Shown in pieces: positions 1 to 11,143 of a stretch of 64,000 nt of DNA. The stretch is taken from positions 186,001 to 250,000 of the forward strand of contig JAANDG010000149.1 in NCBI GenBank assembly GCA_036852015.1, read 5' to 3'. Below the pieces are notes generated by a model. The model did not search any database. It was not told the DNA's origin and was given only the letters and a program-made list of their open reading frames with translations. The position numbers and the translations under genes are program-made. Source of the stretch: Pelodera strongyloides (Eukaryota; Nematoda; Chromadorea; Rhabditida; Rhabditidae). Within the stretch, counting starts at the first letter, position 1. Each line of letters starts with the position of its first letter.

Positions 1-226
1 TATTGAACTCAAGTTAATTAATATTTAACTTCCTATAATGGTATTGCAGGCGATGTATAAATGCATGACAACTAAATACGTACATAGAGTGTAAAACTGA
101 ACCTGTGGATTCGTTTTTATCTCCAAACTTACTCGAGGAATAAATGTTTATTACGAGTCGTATTTAAAGGAAATACGCGTATATTGAGGTACATGGGTGA
201 AGGTACGATGCGCGCGGCAGCCGCGG

Positions 227-282
227 AAGGCATTGTGTGCGCGGTAGCTGCGCGAAGGCATTGTGTGCGCGGTAGCTGCGCG
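227..282. repeat. Tandem duplication of a 28-bp GC-rich unit
   Basis: Two adjacent copies of a 28-bp unit beginning gaaggcattgtgtgcgcgg can be read directly. A third, diverged start (gaagccgttcattg) follows. Confidence 0.8.
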
Positions 283-1074
283 AAGCCGTTCATTGCCGTT
301 CATCGCGAAGCCGCTAAATTCCGTTCATTGGTCCCTCGCCCCCCGCTGGGCCAGAGGGGCGCCCCACCAGAGCGGATGGGCGTGCGAGAATGCCGTAGTC
401 TTGCATTTTGAGAAGCGCGGGAAAGTAGCGTTTTAATTTTTTTTCTAGCAGCAGTGATATATAGCTTCCCAGGGAATTTGTTCGTTGGTTTCATGCTGGT
501 GATATGCAACTTATCTTATTTTTTTGCGTAATACAAAAGAAGGACTGCTTTGAAGCGTAGGCTCACCGTGCATGATACATACGCGATAAACAGATGCATT
601 GAATAAATTTAAGCCCATTTATAAGGCGAATAGTTTCAATGACGTATTCATATTCTTAGCTATTCACACATATTTTACACGGTGCGATGGGGAAAACGAA
701 AGTAAGTTTTGAGTTTTATTTGACGTTAAAAAATATCATTAAATTAATTAATTGATCTACATTTTCCTAACTTGCATAATTTTAAGCGTACCCGCGTCCC
801 CCTCTCTCGCCACTCTCTGCCTCCGGTCCTCCCTTCTTCCAATTTTTTTTAGGAGAAAGTGGTGCGCTCAACAAAGAAAAATGACAAACGGTTATCACAG
901 GAAAATCGATCGGGTGAAATGACCAGTGGATTCATGGTAAATGATTAAAACATATAAAAACTTCCCAAGATGAAGCGAGTGAAAGCTCTAAGTATCCCAA
1001 AAGCCAAAAGTTCGGTGATTATGTCAGTATTACCGTATTTCTGCACGAAACCTGCGTATATAATATGAAAAAAA

Positions 1075-1112
1075 AATCTGGTGTAGTTCCAAGAATCTGG
1101 TGTAGTTCCAAG
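1075..1112. repeat. Direct repeat within an inverted dispersed repeat
   Basis: The 19-bp motif aatctggtgtagttccaag occurs twice in tandem. The surrounding 950-1140 segment resembles 54656-54855 and 31050-31190, which share gtagttcca and 'gcatac..gaaacccc' termini. It is probably a degraded copy of a dispersed inverted element. Confidence 0.55.
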
Positions 1113-1998
1113 GTAAATGCTCAGCATACATGAAAACCCCATCCCTGATCCCCCTACCAGCTATGGGTAGGCTAGGCTAGGCAGGCCCTATCTATATAGA
1201 GGTAGACTACCAACATACCTAGGGTTAGCTCTGCCATAGTAATGGTATCTAACGACAGAATGTGCTTCAAACCTGAAACGGGAACTCTTTCAGGAAAGCA
1301 CTGCCCCGGGAACTACAGTATCTGGAATCGATCTTTCATTGGAGAGTACATGTGGAGCAGGCCAACCAGGCGGAGCCACCAAGTCACCAAGACCAAATAA
1401 GACGTAATGGAACTTTTATGATTTTCTGAAAGTCTTGGGTTTACTGAATCTTTCTTCTGAAAAACTTTTTCCAATTCATCCAGCAATTTCTAACCCACAT
1501 GGAGTAAGCTACCGACTACGCACGTAAGCACACACCACATGAATATACACTAAAGAGATGTAACATCCTGTGTTACCAATTTTCGTTTGTGTGATTCTGT
1601 GTTAATTATCATATGATGTGATCGTGCGGAATTTTCAGCACTAAGCGGAAAACGAACATGAAAAACAATAATATGAAAATGTACGTGACGATAACGCCAA
1701 CCAAGAAGAAAGGACTATCTGAAGAAAAAATTGTGAGACTATAGCTCTTTTTCGGATTGTTCATAAAATTTGCGTGTGCGGCAACATTCGGGCCCACACA
1801 TGTGTGCGCGGAACATACTGGAGCACAACTGCATGTGCGACAATGTACAGGAACAGCTGTGCCCGGGAGAATTCTGGCCCACAGCTGCATGTGCATTAAC
1901 AGACAGGCGCTCATTTACGTGTGCGGCAACGTTCTGGCGCACATCTGTGTGTTCTGACGCAAATCAATATCTATAATTTTATATTGTAGGTACGAAAG

Positions 1999-2389
1999 AT
2001 GTCGCAAGAATCTCAAACTCGTAATAAAATGTCGGAGCGGGTTAAAGGGAAATCTTCAGAGAAACGGTACGCTAATTTTGTGTGGTAATACTGAAGGACA
2101 GGCCACCAACGCCGGAACGCCCTGCGCCGATGCTCAGCTACGTGTGACTCCATTCTAGCCCACCCCAGCTACACTATTCTTTACACATATTAAGATAGAT
2201 ATTAATTTACATTTAGAGCTAGAGGCGATCCGGAGAGAGATGTAAGACCGAAGGGACGCAGAGAAATACGAGAGGGCGATGAACTGGCGCCTATAGCCGA
2301 GAAGAAGGCGGACAAGGGAGAGATCGCAGACGTCGCCGCGAATATTAGAATGAGGCTGAGCAAGGTGGGGGGTTTAGAGGGAGTGATGC

Positions 2390-2423
<34 letters not shown>

Positions 2424-5400
2424 TAGAGAGAGAGAGCGAGAGGAAGCTTAAAGTAATCAATAATTAATAAAAATACAGGGCGGCCACCAACCCACACCAA
2501 AGAAAAAGGAGAAGGAGGACAATAGTTCCGATGATGATGGTAGGGAATTGATTTACTGGACGCTGTTTATTTTTGTGCATGTCAGGTGTACCAAGGGGCA
2601 GCTGAGTTGATTTTAACCGTAAAATTGTATATATCCACACTCCACACGCAAAATTAGACAAACTGCTGCATCTATTGAGTAATTGACGGTCTATAGTCGC
2701 AAATTCTCATAGCTTGCCGGCTCGCCCCCAAACTTGGGTAACTGAACCACACTTTAGAACTCTACCCCACAATGGGAGGTGCAAAAGTTCGAGGGACAAA
2801 GAAGAGTAACCCGGACAAGGCAAAGAGATCAGAGCGTAAGTTTGTAAAAGCATTTCGTTGAGCAAAATGCTTGGAGACGTCAAGTTACCGTAGTGTAATA
2901 CTGTTTCGAGAGTTTCCCGCTTCGTAGCTTTTTGTTTGTCTCCAATATAGCCTGCACGTGTAGTGCAAATTTCAGTCAGGTCCTGATGGTTGGGGGTGTT
3001 TCGCTGATGTACAGTATTGTACTTTTTTTGTAGGATTACTGTACTTCGATCGCGTACTAATCATACGGTATCTTTTACAGGACAATTACAACGCACGAGT
3101 ACAGAACGGGTGCCTAATCGAGGAGGAGAGAACGAGGATAAGAAGTTGTCAAAGGAAGAGAGACCAGTCATAGAAAGGGGTGACAAGCCGAAGAGAGGTG
3201 GGGGAAATAAAGAAATATGCCAGAGTGAGAGATAGAGAGAGAGGGAGAGAGAGAAATAGAGAGAGAGATAAATAGGGAGAGAGAAAGAAATAGAGAGAGA
3301 GAGAGAGAAATAGAGAGCGAGAAATAGAGAGAGAGAAGTAGAGAGAGGGAGAGAAATAGAGAGAGAGAGGGGGTTAATGAAAGGAGGGAACTCATATTAA
3401 TTCTTTTTTTTTCAGCAATGGAGAAAGACGACGTGAGTTTAATCACTTTCTCTTTTTTCGTTTAAATGTTTTTGATAATTAAATATAACCTTTTTAATCC
3501 ATGACATGTTTTATCTTCTAAGCGTATTACCTAATCACTGCGATACGGCACTACATATTGTATCTTGGAGTACTGTACTCACTGCAATAGCTCTTCCTTT
3601 TTGAATAAGGCAAGCAAAATTATCATATTTTTCACATGTTCCCATTTAAAGGATCGCAGTCACTCCAAAATCATCGTTTTGCTTCGAGTTTACTTGAATT
3701 TAGTAAAGAATAAAGAAAAATACTTTACCAAAACCGAATAATTTGAATTCCAACTCAGGGGGTGAACAAGTAGAAAAGTAGTTCTACTTAACTACCGCGG
3801 GATTATGAAACGTGTAGTGATATGCCTGCAGACCCTTGCAGTATATGTAAAGATATAATATGCAGATATTTGTCGAAATAATTTGCATACACCCGATCGG
3901 GAAGCAGCTGTATGAACACGTTCGTGATCCTGCGGTAGTTAAGTAGAACTACTTTTCTACTTGTTCACTCCCTGGGTTGGAATTCAAATTATTCGGTTTT
4001 GGTAAAGTATTTGTCTCTATTCTTTACTAAATACAAGTAAACTCGAAGAAAAACGACGATTTTGTAGTGACTGCGATCCTTTAAGGATATGCGATTTGAG
4101 AAGAAAACGAAGGGCAAGAAGGAGAGGCGGAAACAGAAACAAAAGGTTCGATACTACTGTATTCTGTAGATTGTTGCAGTGTGGCTGTGTAGCAGCAGAG
4201 TGTTCATGTCTGAAGTGAGACCGTAGTATGTCGGGAGTAGCATCCCAAGCCTCCCGCGGTAGGCAAGAAAAGTGTAACGATGGGAATCAACGGGAAGCAG
4301 ATATACTCCCGCTCTAGGGATACTCCCACTTGTTCGTCATACCACACAAGTATCCATTTAGGCTGAAGAACCGTTGTCCGCCGACGTACTCGTTCCGATG
4401 TGGGAGTCTTTAACGGCCGAAGATTTAATGCAGAGGGGAAAGGTATCTTTTAGGGACTTCATCCTTATCTTTCTTAACCTTATTAATATGTTCCGTACCT
4501 CGTCCTTGTCTTTAGGAACGTCCTTATGAAAATACTGGCTACCCGCAGCCGAACCCGTGTCACTTATCTGGGACAAACGCTCTCCCAGTTGAGCTACACT
4601 GATTATCTTTTCCAGCAAGAAGAAGTCGACGTGTGGGATATACCAATGTGCGAACTCGAGAAGTACGAAAAAGAAAAAATGTTTTCAAAAGCGCAGACAG
4701 ATAAAAATGCTGCAATTACATACTTTCAACAGGTGATACTTACAGTATTCAAACCCCATCCATAGCTTTTGTGTTATACAAAACGCAAAACTCCACACTG
4801 CAGCCGCGCAACAAAAGGGTTCCATGTGGAAACCAACCTATTTTGCATGGCACACATGTGGCCGCTCTTCCCAAAAGTACGACAGGTGCGCCACCTTTTC
4901 GCCGCGCACACTTTTCCCCTATATGGGTGCGCGGCACAATTACGGCGCTTCCTCAATGTCGTTGTTCGCGCCAGGAGTCGTTTGTTCATATTTGATATCT
5001 TATAGATGTGCAACGACCAGTACAGAGTCACACTCAAGCAGCACATCAATCAAGTGGCTGTGAGTAATTTAAATATTATATATTTTTACTATATTACCAC
5101 AGTAGTATTACTTCTCCTAAAAGTTAGTACCGCATCCAGTTTTTCATTTGTAACTGAATTGCCTCGACACGTTTTCAAATTTGTCAATGTGAACACGGTG
5201 AATGAATAAACATTACTATTATTACCCTAATACCCTACATCAGATACGCCCAAAGTAACATCCTTTATTATGAATACTACCAGACGGCTATCGCCGCCTG
5301 AGGCGTCTTTCAATAATACTTCAAAAAGTGTGCATACTGAAATGAAACGTCTGAAACGTATTGTCAATTAATGTAACGAAACTCATTCCGTTTGTTTTGG

Positions 5401-6131
5401 TTTACGAAATGCTACTGCTTATACCAAGTCCTTGAAACGTGGTATGGATTTCGTTGCGGATTCGGTGACAAACATCTAAACTCTTCTCCTTTAATACGTA
5501 CGATCGTACGTTTGCATTTTTTGCAGCAAGCGACTTCACAAGGAAAGCAATTAGAGAAGGAAAAGAAAGATAAGGCGAGTTTGGATTAGTGATGTTATAA
5601 CATGATGCGCAGAACGGCTTGGGGTTATTGCTAACCTCAAACTAGGACTAGGGTTTAATCCGGAACGGGTTGTATAAACTGAGCGAAGCTGAGAAGCACA
5701 ACGACCTTTTGACTTCAACTTAGATCTTATTACTTCAACTTTTTAATTTTAAAACCATATTTACTGTTACAGTCTGTTTTACATTTTACAAGCGTCCGTA
5801 GCTCACTCATTTTCTCTCGTAAAAATTCGATCGATAAGCAAAATAAATAATCCGTACTGTCAAGTCGAATCAGCGAGTATAATAGCGGTAGACTTCCGGG
5901 GGAGCACAATCCCTAGGTCCTTCCACATGGGGAATAGGAGGATTCCCTAGGTAGAATCCTCCGTCGTCGTCGTTGACTTGCAAAATTTACAGGCAGTCTC
6001 TGAAGAAGAAAATCCGTCCGCAATAAAGTTTGAACCCGCGGCGTCGCGGTGGACCTTCAGGTACGCTATCTATATTCCATACGACATTTTGTTTTGTAAT
6101 ATTTTATTTTTATTACTCTTTTCGAGAGAGA

Positions 6132-6192
<61 letters not shown>

Positions 6193-6710
6193 GAAGAGAG
6201 AGAGAGACGTTGCTGCTGCCCATAGTGTCTGCAGAACGTCGTCATGCCAGTGCAGAACTCATCTACTGGATTCGTCAATGATCCACCCCCTAGGTGGCTA
6301 TTGCGTCCTACAATTAGACGCTATGTACTTGGTCTATATTTTAGTGTACGCCAGCCAGAAAAACGAACCGAGGATACTTTCAACTATGAAGATTATCCGA
6401 TGTTGAAGGTAATTTTGATAAATCAGTGATTCACGGCAGTGTTAGCGTTTTATGTTCATTTTGAACTCCTTGCTCAAGTTGAACCATGCGTGGCTTCCAC
6501 GTTCGCTCTACAAACTCATGTTTTCGAATTGGTGTTGTGTATGGCGTGCCACTGGTCACTGGTGCGCACACAAGATGCACGGGACAGTTTCGCGCGGCAC
6601 AGACGCAGCGTTCCCTTCGCGTTGTGTTAATTATCCGTTTACAGGACCAGAACAGCAGTCAACTGACGGAATACGACAAACTAAAGGCCCAGAAGAAAAA
6701 ATATGAATGA
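1999..6710 (+). CDS. Lys/Arg/Glu-rich protein, 14 exons, unrecognised
   Basis: I do not recognise this family. A phase-consistent model joins exons 1999-2066, 2217-2364, 2479-2539, 2758-2835, 3081-3197, 3416-3432, 4086-4145, 4362-4442, 4616-4732, 5006-5059, 5527-5574, 5993-6060, 6294-6408 and 6645-6710. It gives 365 residues ending in TGA. The first ~200 residues are strongly charged and probably disordered (for example KKTKGKKERRKQKQK). The C-terminal ~150 residues look more globular, with VDVWDIPMCELEKYEKEKMF and PTIRRYVLGLYFSVRQ. The start is the first ATG after a 3' splice site (ttgtag, ending at 1989), leaving a 9-nt leader that suggests trans-splicing. The intron after 5574 would begin with GC, not GT. 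The acceptor of exon 4086 lies at the edge of an inserted inverted-repeat element. The 17-nt exon 3416-3432 and the acceptor at 6293 are the least certain choices; the latter was picked because it restores frame. Confidence 0.65.
2395..2440 (+). repeat. GA microsatellite in an intron
   Basis: An interrupted (GA)n/(GATA) run lies between exons 2217-2364 and 2479-2539 of the first gene. The purine strand is the sense strand. Confidence 0.9.
3227..3372 (+). repeat. Long GA-rich microsatellite in an intron
   Basis: About 145 bp of GA repeats interrupted by AAATAG words follow the exon ending at 3197. The long Ser/Leu frame on the opposite strand is an artefact of this repeat. Confidence 0.9.
3645..4084. 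mobile_element. 440-bp inverted-repeat element (MITE-like) at TTAA
   Basis: Arms of about 150 bp are inverted copies: 3647-3800 begins aaggatcgcagtcact and 3935-4084 ends agtgactgcgatcctt. A TTAA lies at each outer edge. There is no open frame inside, so it is a non-autonomous foldback or MITE-type element. It occupies most of an intron of the first gene, and its right edge supplies the splice acceptor of exon 4086-4145. Confidence 0.85.
4535..4603 (-). repeat. tRNA-like segment, probably a SINE head or decayed tRNA
   Basis: On the minus strand an A-box-like D-arm (TAGCTCAACTGGGAGAGCG) is followed 30-35 nt later by a degenerate B-box (GGTTCGGCTGC). No acceptor stem pairs around it and the anticodon arm is poor. 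A working tRNA is therefore unlikely. It lies in the intron between exons 4362-4442 and 4616-4732, antisense to the gene. Confidence 0.45.
6124..6208 (+). repeat. GA microsatellite in an intron
   Basis: This near-pure (GA)n run lies between exons 5993-6060 and 6294-6408. The purine strand is sense. Confidence 0.95.
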
Positions 6711-7484
6711 CCTTTGACCTCTCTCAACTTCAACCTTTGACCTCTTCGAAAAAACAGAAGACGAAAATGTAGAAAATGTAGAAAACATTTGAAAGTTTAT
6801 AGAAATGCACTCGATCACTAAAAGCACTGTTAAGATACCCTTTAACGTCATTAACGCCAAAAATCAAGCCAACCGCCATTGTTAAACTTTGTGTGTTCCC
6901 TGTTTTGTAAGTTTCAACACGACAGAATTGTTTTTTTTCGTGGAAATTTTGCCGCACCTAGTTTGAGACTTGAAATTTACTTTGCAAAGTAAGTGTACGT
7001 CATTACGCGGTCGTATACCACCGAGATATACGTTACCACGACCTATATTGACCTGAATTACGTCGAGGTTATTTGCAAAGTAGATTTTTAGTCAACTGAC
7101 CCCCCAATTGAACAAAAATATCCCGATATACTGTAGAATCCAAACTCGTTTTTTTTAATGAATTTTACTCCTTGATTTTACTGGTAGACTTACAAATAGG
7201 AAAAATGTTTGCTGCGCATTTATTCATTAGAGAAATAAAGTTGATGCAATTTTTTGTTCTTTGCAAATTACAAAAGTGAGGAATCCGCGCATGTCTGGCT
7301 CGCAAAGTGTGAGCCTCAGTTAAGTTCCGCTTCCGCGATTACCAGCTTTTTTCTATTTTCGTTTACATTCCGTCACGCTTAAATGTTTGCGTATGCGTAT
7401 TTTTCTCGCGTTTTATGACTATTTACCGCAAAAAAATCAGAAGTATAAAAAGAAGAACGAGACAGGTTGTGAGATTTGAGATTG

Positions 7485-7517
7485 ACAGAGAGAAGAGAGA
7501 GAGAGCGAGATAGAAAG

Positions 7518-7551
<34 letters not shown>
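7485..7551. repeat. GA microsatellite
   Basis: Interrupted (GA)n run in intergenic DNA. Confidence 0.9.
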
Positions 7552-8173
7552 ATAACCAGACACCTCCAACATGGCTTCAATACACTTTTCCCTCATGAGA
7601 TCTTTTTTATTCAATTCAAGAAAACCTTGCCAACAATACGTATTGAAAACCATTGAGCGAATTGACTGAAAATAAAAAAGCCAAGGTTTCATTGTAATAC
7701 GTAAATAATATTCGACGAATGGGGCTGTATAGTTGTATTCAAGAATTTTTAATCATGGGAAAATGAGCCATAGGCCCACAGAGTAAAAAACACTATTTTG
7801 TCTGAAACTTGAAATCTGTTATAAACATTATATAGGTTATGTTGTTAGTTGTGTCTGAGATTTTTGAGCCCTTTTCAACTTCGTACTCCACCGAACAGTA
7901 GGGTTTTTAAATATGCTTAAAAAATTTACCGTATTTACCGTAATATGTTATAATTTCTCATATTAAATATTCACGTTTAGTTCAAAAGTACGGTAGATTT
8001 GGCCGAAAAAACGCACGTTTTTTGAATTTTTGGCATCAAAATCCATTCTTATGCAAAGACATGCCAGTAAGTAATGAAGACTGCACATTTACATCGAATT
8101 ACGACACATGTACTATTTGCCTAGCATTCCACTTTTGACGACCTAAGTCCCAAAGCCTATGGTTTTTTCGATC

Positions 8174-8340
8174 TTAAAGCGAAAGCCCTTTTGGAAAATT
8201 TGCATATGATAAGCAAATCCTATGTATCCTATGCTAATTTTGTACGATTGCCGTGGACGATCGTACAAAATTAGCATAGGATACATAGGATTTGCTTATC
8301 ATATGCAAATTTTCCAAAGGGGCTAGCATTTCGATCTTAA
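8174..8340. mobile_element. Near-palindromic element bounded by TTAA
   Basis: The left arm (ggaaaatttgcatatgataag...) and the right arm (...cttatcatatgcaaattttcc) are near-perfect inverted copies of about 70 bp around a short centre. It is the same family as 53653-53823. There are no coding frames. The left edge reads TTAAAGCGAAA. Confidence 0.85.
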
Positions 8341-8733
8341 AGGGACAGGCCCATCAAAGTAAACCTATATTTACGAAACGTTCATAATGTATATAAAGCA
8401 TTTTTATTACAATATATACAAACCAAATTTCACCTACTTTCGCCCTCGAGGACTTTTTCCGATGTGCTCATCATCATATGTATACCATAAAGCTGCAGAC
8501 TTCCAAGGTGTATATGCAAATCTAGCTCGCATTTTAATTTCTTGATAAATTTGCGTAGACAGCTTCGATCTCTGCAGTTTTACGGTATACATATGATGAT
8601 GAGCACATCGGAAAAAGTCCTCGAGGGCGAAAGTAGGTGAAATTGGGTTTGTATATATTGTAATAAAAATGCTCTATACACATTATGAATACGTCGTAAA
8701 TATAGGTTTACTTTGATGGGCCTGTCCCTTTAA
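8337..8733. mobile_element. 397-bp inverted-repeat element, TTAAAGGGACAGGCCC termini
   Basis: The termini TTAAAGGGACAGGCCCATC and its inverse bound arms of about 160 bp that are almost identical; both contain gatgtgctcatcatcatatg or its complement. It shares the TTAA at 8337-8340 with the element on its left. No open frame. Confidence 0.88.
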
Positions 8734-8805
8734 ACCTACATTCATGGACCTAAATCCAAGCTTCGCTTGTTGGTGGAAAGTCCAATTTTCTTGCAAAACT
8801 TGTTC

Positions 8806-9070
8806 ATGGGGGTTGCAAGTATGCCCGATTTTCCTTGCAAGTATCGAAAAATTTACCGTATCTTGGCACTACACGAAAATATCTACAGGCAGTTTTTACG
8901 ACCGATCGCCACGAGACCATTTGTTCCACAAAAAATGTATTTGATGGCGGATTTTCTATAGTGCGGAGATGTGTCAAAATTACACAAAATTACGGTAAAT
9001 TGCACACGATTTTGCGAATTGATACTTGGAAGGAAAACTCGCGGTTTTTGGCATACTTGCAAACCCCCAT
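8806..9070. mobile_element. Degraded inverted element with gggggttgcaagtatgcc ends
   Basis: The segment starts tgggggttgcaagtatgcc and ends with the inverse (ggcatacttgcaaaccccca). Related ends occur near 54700-54855 and 31050-31190. The interior diverges and codes for nothing. Confidence 0.6.
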
Positions 9071-9198
9071 CAAATATCAGAAGAGGGTAATTTACACTAT
9101 CTTCATAAAAAATTGCTCAATCTTATCGTAGGCTAAAGCGTTTGATACTCGGTCTCACATTGCTATTTTCTTTGAAGAAAAAATTCTCGCTATGCATC

Positions 9199-9227
9199 GC
9201 TCTCTCCCTTTCTCTCCCCCTCTCTCT

Positions 9228-9262
<35 letters not shown>

Positions 9263-9290
9263 CTCTCTCTTTCTCATCCTTCTCTCTCTA
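9199..9290. repeat. CT microsatellite
   Basis: Interrupted (CT)n run in intergenic DNA. Confidence 0.92.
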
Positions 9291-11143
9291 CGCAGATACA
9301 TCACGAAATATCCGTATTTGAGCTCTTAGCACCTTCTTTTGGTGCGCGTAATAGCTTCCGTAGCCTCGTGCAAATTGCAACGCTATTTTTTTTCTCTGTA
9401 AGGAATTACGTAAACAGAAATGCTATCATAGAGGTGGTGCCAACAAAAATGATATAGAAAAGAGAGGAAAATTGTAGGATAACTCGTCCGAAACAAGGCC
9501 TCGTACTACTGCTTAGCTCACCCCGGCTTCCAAGCGAAGCTCCGCACAACCGCCGTGGTGAAAAGAGGCTACATCACAGTGGGACGGCTGGAGAGTGCCG
9601 CGCGCACCCCCGTGCACCCTAGATAAGGTGCGAGGGTGCGCCGCCCCGCTGTGGCGGACCCTTGCCACAGCGCGGCGTTTCATCAGTGCAATATAAGTAC
9701 AAACTTGGTTATGACGGCCGGTTACTGGTGATGATTGTTGGCTTGAAATTTCGCATACCGCTCTCTGCCGATCTCTTCTCCCCCATGTGTATCTGTTTTC
9801 GCTCGCTCTCTCATATTCATATCTCACTCTCTATCTCTCTCCCTATCTCGCTCTCTCTCTACTTCTCTCTACCCCATTATATCTGTTTCTCTTCTTATGT
9901 ACTTGCATAAAATAGGTTCGATTATGTAATAAGATGTGCTATATTACTCTGAGCAGTGAGCTATGAGCCCTGTGAACCTGCCTCCCTCGATGGCGTCCCG
10001 CTGTTGTTCACAGACACTTGACTAATTTATTTTCAAGTCTTCTCAACTCTAGAACTTCAAAAAAAAAAGACATTCTACTCCTTTAGTAGAGCTAGTTGCG
10101 CTCGGTATAAGTAGCACATACATTTAACTCCCGGATACGACTTTCTGATATGTTAACGCATATCTATATCATAATTTGTCTACTTGCCTGCATATCTTCT
10201 GAAACCCTTACCTTTTCCTTTACTTACGTCTAATGCTCACATCAGTTACATTCTCATTTCTCATAGTACTACAGTATGGCTATAAATAGTTTATTGATGA
10301 TGAACATATCTCAAAAGGTAAGCCTAAGATAGGTGCTTCCCAACGCAGCATACAAGGGACCAAATCCCTCCTCAATACTGATTATCCTACTACAAAGCAT
10401 TATAGTATTATCTCCCCAAAAAAGCCTAATTTTATTCAGATTCTATATTTGACATTCTATTTATGAACTGCAACGTTTCCTAAAAAAAAAAGAAATCAGA
10501 CGTCAAAGGATAAAGAACAATAAAAATGCCCCATTTCGGGATTAATTAAAGATTCAATAGAGAGAAATGGTCGCGTTTAATTAAGAAAAGGACGTAGTCT
10601 TTAGATTTTCCCATGCAGCGTCACCATGAGCTAGACGTTTGACGTAGTAGAATTTATTTTAATTTCTCGCATAGGATTCCCTAGCTACAGCTATGTTCCT
10701 CATTCGCAGTTTAGCGGTAATCGTAATCCCACGTTTCCTCCCAAACAAGCGGGAAACGCGGGATTCGGTTCTTAGTGCGAGCGCTAATTAGGGCCCTTGC
10801 CGCTAACACAAGGCCTTGTCTAATGTTTAATTGCGGGACATGATCGGCTAATTTGTCAGGAAACATGCGACTTTTCTTATTGCGTGGGATTGGGTGCTAG
10901 CCTGCCAGGTAACGCGGGATTTATTTTTGTTTCGCGGGAAACGTGCAGTAGAAGAACAGAGAGATTAGCCTATACACATTTTCTTATACTTATAAATCGT
11001 GTTTCTATATTGTCTAGTTTTCTCTCTATTACTCTCTCTCTATCTCCCTCTCTCTCTAGCCTTTCCTCTCTCGTTCTCTGCCTCTGTCTCTTCGATTTCA
11101 CTCTAACTTTTGAAACTTCCAAACTCCTTTTATCCTTATAGAC

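Larger units (their letters stand above)
1..1998. other. Left-edge intergenic DNA, no supported gene
   Basis: No phase-consistent exon set is visible here. The stretch contains a short tandem duplication (227-282), a duplicated 19-bp motif near 1075-1112, and a GC-rich part (about 1780-1950) with repeated cgcac/gtgcg words. All open frames are short and overlap on both strands, so I treat them as chance. Confidence 0.6.
6711..11143. other. Intergenic region rich in inverted elements
   Basis: No supported gene lies between the two plus-strand genes. The stretch holds GA/CT microsatellites (7485-7551, 9199-9290, 9825-9870, 11020-11075) and the inverted-repeat elements listed separately. Confidence 0.65.

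Noticed and set aside
3168..3446. Minus-strand Ser/Leu-rich frame
   Set aside because: Entirely produced by the intronic GA repeat. The same holds for similar frames near 6066-6278, 39264-39476 and 42428-42746.
4358..4618. Minus-strand 86-residue frame
   Set aside because: It is the reverse of two well-phased plus-strand exons and an intron with a tRNA-like piece.
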